Source: Bradyrhizobium sp. AS23.2 (GTDB lineage Bacteria; Pseudomonadota; Alphaproteobacteria; Rhizobiales; Xanthobacteraceae). Taken from it: a stretch of DNA of 39,450 nucleotides. Below are positions 32,764 to 39,450 of the stretch, in pieces. The first letter of the stretch is position 1; each line of letters starts with the position of its first letter. The stretch covers positions 1 to 39,450 of the forward strand of contig NZ_LGHM01000036.1 of assembly GCF_001908185.1 (NCBI RefSeq), given 5' to 3'. The notes below the pieces were generated by a model. It did not search any database and was not told where the DNA came from. It saw only the letters and a program-made list of their open reading frames with translations. A program made the position numbers and the translations under genes.

Positions 32764-33399
32764 CTACACCTTCTTCGCCTCGACCGCCATCCTGACCGCA
32801 AGCCCGGCCAGTACCGTGCCCATCAGCCAGCGCTGCACCAGCATCCAGCTCGGCCGGCTCGCCAGGAACAGCGCGATCGATCCTGCCGCGAGCGCAATCA
32901 TCGCGTTGACGCTGACACTGATCGCAATCTGGATCGCGCCGAGCACCACCGACTGCGTCAGCACGCTGCCGGCCGCGGGATCGATGAATTGCGGCAGCAG
33001 CGCCAGATAGAGCATCGCAATCTTCGGGTTGAGCAGATTGGTGACGAAGCCCATCGCGAACAATTTGCGCGGGCTGTCGATCGCGAGCGTCTTCACCTGG
33101 AACGGCGAGCGCCCGCCCGGCTTCACCGCCTGCCAGGCCAGCCACAGCAGATAGCCAGCGCCGGCGAAGCGCAGCGCGTCATAGGCAAAGGGAATGGCAA
33201 GCAGCAGCGCCGTGATGCCGAACGCCGCGCACAGCATGTAGAACACGAAGCCCAGCGCCACGCCGCCGAGCGAGACGATGCCGGCCGCCGGCCCCTGCGT
33301 GATCGAGCGCGAGATCAGGTAGATCATGTTCGGTCCGGGCGTGAGCACGAGACCGAGGCAGACGAGGGCGAAGCCGAGCAGGGCGGAGGTGTGGGGCAT
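32764..33399 (-). CDS. LysE/RhtB-family amino acid exporter
   Basis: 211 residues, six hydrophobic segments. The family signature is seen near the start, LTPGPNMIYLISRSITQG, and the conserved NLLNPKIAMLYLALLPQF in the middle. These inner-membrane proteins export amino acids or related small molecules driven by the proton gradient. It is a paralogue of the next gene upstream (33480-34115), 80 bp away on the same strand, so the two may form one transcript after polA. Substrate cannot be assigned. Confidence 0.9.
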   Translation of the reverse strand: MPHTSALLGFALVCLGLVLTPGPNMIYLISRSITQGPAAGIVSLGGVALGFVFYMLCAAFGITALLLAIPFAYDALRFAGAGYLLWLAWQAVKPGGRSPFQVKTLAIDSPRKLFAMGFVTNLLNPKIAMLYLALLPQFIDPAAGSVLTQSVVLGAIQIAISVSVNAMIALAAGSIALFLASRPSWMLVQRWLMGTVLAGLAVRMAVEAKKV

Positions 33400-33479
33400 G
33401 TGTGAGCCGGTGCGGGAGATCGCAGGGTTCTAATATGCGTGGCCTCGCCGGACCATCGCGCAATTGCTCGGAGGACAAT

Positions 33480-34115
33480 TCAATGCGATCGCCCGGTCGT
33501 GAAGGCGAACCAGAGGGCTATGGCGACCAAAGCCAGAGCGAAAAGGCGACGCACCGCCTTGCGGTTGTTAGCGACGTCGATGGTCGATTGCAGCGAGCCC
33601 GCCAGCGCGACGATCGTAACATGAATCAAGGTCGCGATCGCGACATAGACGACGCTGAGCATCAGGGTCTGCCTGACGACCGATCCTGCTTCGGCGCGGA
33701 CGAACTCCGGCAACACCGCCACGTAGAACACGGCCGCCTTGGGATTCAACAGGTTGGTGATCAGCCCCCGCCGGAACGCCGGCCATGGCCGCGCATCGCC
33801 GTCGCCTGCCTGATCGGGCGCGATGTCCTCCTTGCCCGACCATGCTTCCCAGGCGAGCCACAGCAGAAAGGCGACGCCGCCCCAGCGCAACAGACCGTAT
33901 AGCAGCGGCGAATGATCGATCGCGGCCGCAAGGCCGAATGCCGCGATGATGCCATAGGTCATCAGCCCCAGCGCAATGCCGGCCACTGCGGCAAAGCCCG
34001 TACGCATGCCGCTGGAGAGCGACAGCGCCGCGAGATAGGTCATGTTGGGACCGGGCGTGATCTCGATCACAAGCGCGGTCACCGCGAATGCGAGCAGCGG
34101 ACTGAGATTATTCAC
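33480..34115 (-). CDS. LysE/RhtB-family amino acid exporter, second paralogue
   Basis: 211 residues from a GTG at 34115. It has six hydrophobic segments, EITPGPNMTYLAALSLSSG near the N-terminus and NLLNPKAAVFYVAVLPEF in the centre, matching its neighbour in layout and length but clearly diverged, so this is an old duplication or two separate family members. It starts 33 bp after the polA stop on the same strand, so translation may depend on polA transcripts. A hydrophilic loop (GKEDIAPDQAGDGDARPW) divides the two halves. Confidence 0.9.
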   Translation of the reverse strand: MNNLSPLLAFAVTALVIEITPGPNMTYLAALSLSSGMRTGFAAVAGIALGLMTYGIIAAFGLAAAIDHSPLLYGLLRWGGVAFLLWLAWEAWSGKEDIAPDQAGDGDARPWPAFRRGLITNLLNPKAAVFYVAVLPEFVRAEAGSVVRQTLMLSVVYVAIATLIHVTIVALAGSLQSTIDVANNRKAVRRLFALALVAIALWFAFTTGRSH

Positions 34116-34148
34116 GCGGATGGGCCCGGTTGCGAGCGTGCTGACGGA

Positions 34149-37100
34149 TCAGTGCGCCTCGTCCCAATTATTCGCCGCGCGGGCGTCCACGTGCAGCGGC
34201 ACCGAGAGCAGCACGGCCGGGAACGGCGCGTCTTGCATGACGTGCTGCACGACGGGGAGCGTTGCCTCGACCTCGGCGTCCGGCACCTCGAAGATCAGTT
34301 CGTCATGCACCTGCAAGAGCATCTGCGCCGACAGCTTCTTCTGGGCCAGCGCGTCCTCCACGCGGGTCATGGCGCGACGGATGATGTCGGCCGCGGTGCC
34401 CTGGAGCCGCGCGTTGATCGCGGCGCGCTCATTGAACGCGCGCACCGAAGCGTTCGACGCCTTGATGTCGGGATAGTGGCACTTGCGGCCGAACAGCGTG
34501 GTGACGTAGCCATGCTGCCGGCAGAACTCCTTCGTCTCGTCCATATAGGCGCGGATGCCGGGGAAGCGCTCGAAGTACTTCTTGATGTAAGCGGACGCTT
34601 CCTCGCGCGCGATGCCGAGCTGGTTGGCGAGGCCAAACGCCGAGATGCCGTAGATGATGCCGAAATTGATCGCTTTCGCGCGACGGCGGACTTCGCTCGG
34701 CATGCCCTCGATCGGCACGCCGAACATTTCGGATGCGGTCATGGCGTGAATGTCGAGCCCGTCCCTGAACGCCTGCTTCAGCACGGGAATGTCGGCGATC
34801 TCCGCCAGCAGCCGCAGTTCGATCTGCGAATAGTCCGCTGACACCAGCTTGTGCCCGGGCGTGGCGATGAAGGCGCGCCTGATCTTGCGGCCGTCCTCGG
34901 TGCGCACCGGAATGTTCTGCAAGTTCGGCTCGTTCGACGACAGCCGGCCTGTCGTGGTCGCGGCCAGCGCGTAGGTCGTGTGCACGCGGTGGGTCTGCGG
35001 ATTGACGTAGGTCGGCAGCGCGTCGGTGTAGGTCGATTTCAGTTTCGAGACCTGGCGCCACTCCAAGATCTTCTTCGGGAAGTCGTAGCCCTGTTCGGCG
35101 AGATCATCGAGCACCTGCGCGGTGGTCGACCACGCGCCGGTCTTGGTCTTGGTGCCGCCGGGCAATCCCATCTTGCCGAACAGGATGTCGCCGATCTGCT
35201 TGGGGCTGCCGACATTGATCGGCTCGCCGGCGATCTCCTGTACTTCCGCTTCGACGCGCGCGGCGGTCTGGGCGAATTCGCCTGATAGCCGCGACAGCAC
35301 CTGGCGGTCGATCGAGATGCCGCGCCGCTCCATGCGCGCGAGCACCGCGACCAGCGGCCGCTCCAGCGTCTCGTAGACGGCGGTCATGTGTTCGGCGACG
35401 AGGCGCGGCTTCAGCACGCGCCAGACGCGCAGGGTCATGTCGGCGCCTTCCGCCGACAGCGGCGCAGCCTTGTCGATCGGCACCTGGTCGAAGGTGATCT
35501 TGCCCTTGCCGCTGCCGAGCAGCTCGCTCTCCTTCAGCATGGCGTGGCCGAACCAGCGCTCGGAAAGCGATTCCAGCCCATGCGAGCCGCGGCCGGCGTC
35601 GAGCACGTAGGAGATCAGCTGCGCATCGTCGGTGTCGCGCAAGCTGATGCCGTGCTGCGCCAGCATCACGGCGGTGAATTTGACATCGAATCCGACCTTG
35701 AGGATGCCCGCCGATTCCAGCACGGGGCGCAGCGCTTCGATAGCGTCGTCATGCTTGACCTGATCGGGCGCGAGGCCGGCGTCGAACAGACCGGCGCCGC
35801 CGCCGGACTGCTTGTGCGCCAGCGGCACGTAGCATGCATCGTTCGGCGCGAGCGCCAGCGCGATGCCGCAGAGATCGGACTGCATCGGATCGATCGAGTT
35901 TCCGCGGATCTCGATCGCGACATGGCCGGTCTCATGGATACGCGCGATGAAGGCGTCGAGCTCCTTGAGCGTCTTGATTGTCTGGTATTTGCTGCGGTCG
36001 ACCGGAAGCTTGCGCAACGCTTCCTCGCGCGCTGCGGCCAGCGAGATCGGCGCGCCCTTGAGGCTCGCCGACTTGTCGCCCTTGTCGCCGCCCGTTGCTT
36101 TCGCAGCGGGGCCGGCGAAGAGATCGCCGGAGGCGTCGGACGCTTTCGCTTTGGCCGCGCCATCGCCGGCCCTGACGCTGCTGCTGTTGCTGGCATCGGC
36201 CTCGACATTGGCGGGATCGATCTGCGAATAGTCGGCGACGCGGCGGGTCAGCGTCGTAAATTCCATCGCCTTCAGGAAGGCGATCAGCTTGCGCGCCTCG
36301 GGCTCGTGGACGGCGAGGTCGTCAAGCGGCACGTCCAGCTCGACCTTGTCGTCGAGCAGCACGAGCTGGCGCGAGACCCGCGCCTTCTCGGCATTCTCGA
36401 GCAGCGCCTCGCGCCGCTTCGGCTGCTTGATCTCGGCGGCGCGGAACAGCAATTGCTCGAGATCGCCGTATTCGACGATCAGCTGCGCGGCGGTCTTGAT
36501 GCCGATGCCGGGTACGCCCGGCACGTTGTCGGTGGAATCGCCGGCCAGGGCCTGCACCTCGACCACCTTCTCCGGCGGCACGCCGAACTTCTCGATCACT
36601 TCGGGGATGCCGATGCGGCGATCCTTCATGGTGTCGTACATCGTGATCTTGTCGTTCACCAGCTGCATCAGGTCCTTGTCGGAGGACACGATGGTCGTGA
36701 TGGCGCCACGTTCGCTCGCCTGCCGCGCATAGGTCGCAATGAGATCGTCGGCCTCGAAGCCAGCCTGTTCCAGGCAGGGCAGATCGAAGGCGCGCACGGC
36801 CTCGCGGATCAGTGCAAATTGCGGGACCAGGTCGTCCGGAGCAGGGGGGACGGTGCGCCTTGTACTCGGGATAGATCTTGTTGCGGAAGGTGACCTCCGA
36901 CTTGTCGAACACGATGGCGAGATGCGTCGGCCGGTTGTCGGCGGGCATGTCGCGCAGAAGCTTCCACAGCATGTTGCAGAAGCCGAGCACGGCGTTGACT
37001 TGAAGACCGTCCGACTTGCGGTTCAGCGGCGGCAGCGCGTGATAGGCACGGAAGATGTAGCCGGAACCGTCAACCAGGAAGATGTGGTCGCCCTTGCCGG

Positions 37101-37221
37101 CGGCCTTCGCCGCGACCGGTCTGGCAGCCGCTTTGGCAGCAGTGGGCTTGGTGTCGGCGGCCGCGGGCGCAGCAGCCTTGGTGTCAGCTTTGGCGGTGGT
37201 CTTCGGGGAGGTTTTGGGCAT
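34149..37221 (-). CDS. polA: DNA polymerase I, with one-base frameshift near residue 125
   Basis: The three-domain PolA is present: an Ala/Lys-rich extension (1-45), 5' nuclease domain (HIFLVDGSGYIFRAYHALPP; DDLIATYARQ; IVSSDKDLMQLV; GVPGIGIKTAAQL), a 3'-5' exonuclease-like domain and the polymerase with motif A DYSQIELRLLAEIAD, motif B RRAKAINFGIIYGIS and motif C LQVHDELIFEVP. The first 125 or so residues are in one frame (start 37221) and the rest in another. At 36844-36849 there are six G (C6 in the gene). Five would read EYKAHRPPAPDDLVPQF and give 1023 aa. PolA is important for repair and replication, so a true break is unlikely. The exonuclease site looks degenerate: the first motif reads IEIRGNSID where DTE is expected and the second KVGFDVKFT lacks its Asp. 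Confidence 0.93.
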
Positions 37222-37318
37222 GGCCGCAATGTATGAATTTTTGCGGGCTTTGACAGCCTCGGGAGGGGGATTTTTGGCTTGCTGGCGCCACTATCCCCAC
37301 TGTGATTCCCACCCCCAC

Positions 37319-37420
37319 TGTCATTCCCCGGCTTGACCGGGGAATCCAGTACGCCGCGCCCTATCGGTCGATAATTACTGTCTGTGGAATACTGGGTCGC
37401 CCGGTCAAGCCGGGCGACGA
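37319..37420. repeat. Palindromic intergenic repeat, family F
   Basis: Opens GTCATTCCCCGGCTTGACCG and closes CCGGTCAAGCCGGGCGACGA, with inner AATCCAGTA and TACTGGGT. It lies between the polA start and the acyltransferase stop, about 210 bp without genes. Confidence 0.75.
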
Positions 37421-37431
37421 CAGCGACTGGA

Positions 37432-38502
37432 TCACTCCGCCGCCTGCAACACCGGCCCAGCCTTTTTCGGCGCGATCCAGAATGCGTCGGGCCGCTCGAA
37501 CAGGAAGCCGGCATTCAGCCGCAGTGCAGCCTGCCAGATCGCGAGCGATCCGAGCACGCCGACGATGGTGACGATCAACGATACCGTGCCGATGTCGGGA
37601 ATGATGCCGGTGCGCAGCAGCAACGTCCGCGTCGCCGCCATCGGCAGGAAGAAGGCGAGATAGATCACGATCGAATGCTCGCCGCAGAAGCGCAGGAAGT
37701 TGCACCAGTGAGCGCGCGCGAGCAGCGTTCCTGTCGTGATGATGGCGCAGGCGCCGGCGAAGCCGAGCACGAGCGACACGATCTTCCATTCGCTGGCACC
37801 ACACGCAACGAGACCGGCATTGACCAGCGCCCACGTCGCGAGCGCCGCGAGTGCAAGCGCGGGATGCTTGCGCGCACGATCCGACAGCGCGAACACGTAA
37901 GGCGCGAACAGATAGCCCGAATAGAAATAGACGAAGCGCGCGCAGAATTCGTCGATCGCGGTCCAGCCGGTCGAGATACGCGCCGTCTCCAGCGCGGCGG
38001 CGACGAGCCAGATCGCGAGCGGCGGGACTCGCCGTGTCAGTTTTGTGACGACAAAGAAGATCGGCAGGAGATAAATGAACCACAGCGTGCCGAACGGCTC
38101 GATGAAGGATTCGAGATACAGGAGGCCAACATCGCGCCAGCTGGCTGCCGCGGCGAAGGCGGGCGCCTTGAAGCCGAACTGGATTGTCACCCAGACGACA
38201 TAGAAATAGGCGAAATGCACCACCTTGCGGTCGAGATAGGTTCGCCAGTCCCGATCGATCACCAATGGCAGGAACAGGCCAGAAATCAGGAAGAAATCCG
38301 GCATCCGGAACGGCTTTGCGAAGGCCACGGCTACATGCATGAAACCGGTCTCGCCGGCGGCGAGCTCGACCCCCAGCACCGAATGCATCATCACGACCAT
38401 GACGATGCAGATGCCCTTGGCGTAGTCGACCCAGTCGACACGCGCGGCAGCGGAGGCTTTGGGAAGCCCCCCGCTTGCGGCGATTGTGCCTGATGGTGCC
38501 AT
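37432..38502 (-). CDS. Membrane acyltransferase, acyltransferase-3 / fucose O-acetylase type
   Basis: 356 residues with about ten hydrophobic segments. The N-terminal RVDWVDYAKGICIVMVVMMH contains the family's Asp and His, and FRMPDFFLISGLF follows as the conserved second element. Proteins of this family transfer acetyl or other acyl groups to sugars of surface polysaccharides, lipids or antibiotics at the inner membrane. ATG at 38502 after AGGGACACC. It is divergent from the UDP-glucose dehydrogenase gene (192 bp apart), consistent with a role in exopolysaccharide decoration, though that link is inference. Confidence 0.87.
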   Translation of the reverse strand: MAPSGTIAASGGLPKASAAARVDWVDYAKGICIVMVVMMHSVLGVELAAGETGFMHVAVAFAKPFRMPDFFLISGLFLPLVIDRDWRTYLDRKVVHFAYFYVVWVTIQFGFKAPAFAAAASWRDVGLLYLESFIEPFGTLWFIYLLPIFFVVTKLTRRVPPLAIWLVAAALETARISTGWTAIDEFCARFVYFYSGYLFAPYVFALSDRARKHPALALAALATWALVNAGLVACGASEWKIVSLVLGFAGACAIITTGTLLARAHWCNFLRFCGEHSIVIYLAFFLPMAATRTLLLRTGIIPDIGTVSLIVTIVGVLGSLAIWQAALRLNAGFLFERPDAFWIAPKKAGPVLQAAE

Positions 38503-38694
38503 GGTGTCCCTTTTTGAGGCTGTTCCGCCCGGTTCTGTGCGGGCGTGGGGCAGTTTGGAGCTTTGCGGTTTCCGACTTCTTTACCGGTTCAATTCGCGTG
38601 CCGGTTTTTGCAGGCGCACTGTTCTCTCCCCTAAGGAAAATGCTAAACCGCCCCGTGTTGGGGTTTCGTTAACCAAGCGAGAACAGGGTTTTTC
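38503..38694. promoter_or_regulatory. Divergent gap upstream of UDP-glucose dehydrogenase
   Basis: 192 bp, should hold two promoters. A short hairpin CCCC-GTGTT-GGGG (38651-38663) flanked by AAACCG/TTT lies before the ribosome site AGGG (38685-38688). No -35/-10 pair is clear. Confidence 0.35.
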
Positions 38695-39450
38695 ATGCGA
38701 ATCGCGATGATCGGAACGGGCTATGTGGGACTGGTGTCCGGAGCCTGCTTTGCGGATTTCGGTCACGACGTCACTTGCGTCGACAAGGACGAGAAGAAGA
38801 TCGCCGCGCTTCATCGCGGCGAGATCCCGATCTATGAGCCCGGCCTCGACGAGCTGGTCGCAACCAACGTCAAGGCCAAGCGGCTCGAGTTCACCACCGA
38901 CCTGTCCAAGCCGGTCACGGATGCGGATGCCGTGTTCATCGCGGTCGGCACGCCGTCGCGCCGCGGTGACGGTCACGCCGATCTGTCCTACGTCTATGCT
39001 GCCGCGCGCGAGATCGCGCAGTCGCTCAAAGGCTTCACCGTCGTGGTGACGAAGTCGACCGTGCCGGTCGGCACCGGCGACGAGGTCGAGCGCATCATCC
39101 GCGAGACCAATCCCAACGCCGACGTCGTCGTCGCCTCCAACCCCGAATTCCTGCGCGAGGGCGCCGCGATCCGCGACTTCAAGTTCCCGGACCGCGTCGT
39201 GGTCGGCACCTCCGACGAGCGCGGCCGCAAGGTGATGGGCGACATCTATCGTCCGCTGTCGCTGAACCAGGCGCCGTTGATGTTCACGGCGCGCCGCACC
39301 GCCGAGATGATCAAATACGCCGCGAACGCGTTCCTCGCGACCAAGATCACCTTCATCAACGAGATCGCCGATCTCTCCGAAAAAGTCGGCGCCAACGTGC
39401 AGGAGGTCGCGCGCGGCATCGGCCTCGACAACCGCATCGGCACCAAATTC
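38695..39450 (+). CDS. UDP-glucose 6-dehydrogenase, C-terminus beyond window
   Basis: 252 codons from the ATG at 38695 to the window edge without a stop. The N-terminal Rossmann motif IGTGYVGLVSGACFADFGH, then IPIYEPGLDELV, the VGTPSRRGDGHADLSYV loop, TKSTVPVGT, SNPEFLREGAAIRDF and the central-domain ARRTAEMIKYAANAFLATK are all typical. The enzyme oxidises UDP-glucose to UDP-glucuronate in two NAD-dependent steps, supplying acidic sugar for exopolysaccharide or lipopolysaccharide. The catalytic Cys lies just past the visible part. Gene names used are ugd, udg or tuaD; the part seen does not distinguish. Ribosome site AGGG lies six bases before the ATG. Confidence 0.95.
   Translation, partial: MRIAMIGTGYVGLVSGACFADFGHDVTCVDKDEKKIAALHRGEIPIYEPGLDELVATNVKAKRLEFTTDLSKPVTDADAVFIAVGTPSRRGDGHADLSYVYAAAREIAQSLKGFTVVVTKSTVPVGTGDEVERIIRETNPNADVVVASNPEFLREGAAIRDFKFPDRVVVGTSDERGRKVMGDIYRPLSLNQAPLMFTARRTAEMIKYAANAFLATKITFINEIADLSEKVGANVQEVARGIGLDNRIGTKF

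Noticed and set aside
32518..33405. 295-residue plus-strand frame across the family E repeat and the LysE-type gene
   Set aside because: Runs through a palindromic repeat and antisense to a membrane protein gene with strong family motifs.
35388..36893. 501-residue plus-strand frame opposite polA
   Set aside because: Antisense to the exonuclease and nuclease domains of polA; no recognisable domain.

Overview
The window is chromosomal DNA from a GC-rich alphaproteobacterium. Codon use, the gene set (LysE-family exporters, enolase-superfamily dehydratases, DUF3365-type cyclase, L-sorbosone dehydrogenase with a di-heme cytochrome) and the abundant rhizobial-style palindromic intergenic repeats suggest Bradyrhizobium or a close relative (Nitrobacteraceae). 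This is inferred by eye; no search was run.

Layout. 1-1240: a cut-off Pro-rich membrane protein and a MarR regulator with a Cys-containing tail. 1.5-4.6 kb: an M20 amidohydrolase and an MR-type dehydratase in one probable operon, then a decayed alcohol dehydrogenase. 4.6-7.6 kb: an ABC exporter and a phospholipase D-like protein, cotranscribed. 7.8-10.8 kb: an Ig-like secreted protein, a PepT-like peptidase and an MFS transporter. 11.0-13.0 kb: PQQ-type sugar dehydrogenase plus di-heme cytochrome c. 13.1-14.9 kb: two small genes bracketed by two related MITE-like elements. 14.98-18.0 kb: a second enolase-superfamily enzyme and a haem-domain adenylate cyclase split by a frameshift. 18-21.8 kb: orphan substrate-binding protein, a hydrolase-fold protein lacking its nucleophile, a secreted protein and an AlkB remnant. 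21.8-27.5 kb: a DUF4173-like membrane protein, response regulator and histidine kinase operon, divergent from a membrane-anchored GH3 protein followed by a Rieske remnant. 27.6-32.6 kb: zinc-ribbon protein, SDR, aldehyde dehydrogenase, Old Yellow Enzyme and GFA-family protein, separated by palindromic repeats. 32.7-39.45 kb: two LysE-family exporters, DNA polymerase I, an acyltransferase and the start of UDP-glucose 6-dehydrogenase.

The most important observation for a user is that four otherwise intact genes (phospholipase D-like, second dehydratase, Old Yellow Enzyme, polA) each carry exactly one extra base in a mononucleotide run. Because polA is among them and all four errors have the same sign, sequencing or assembly error is the best explanation. 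These four are therefore annotated as full-length genes across the frameshift. Genuine decay is seen in three remnants (alcohol dehydrogenase, AlkB-like, Rieske), and the cyclase has a different, 4-base-type lesion. I see no CRISPR array, rRNA, tRNA, prophage or complete insertion sequence. No clear new multi-gene system stands out. The best candidates for new biology are the haem-domain cyclase, the DUF4173/two-component/GH3 envelope locus, and the TIR-flanked two-gene cassette.
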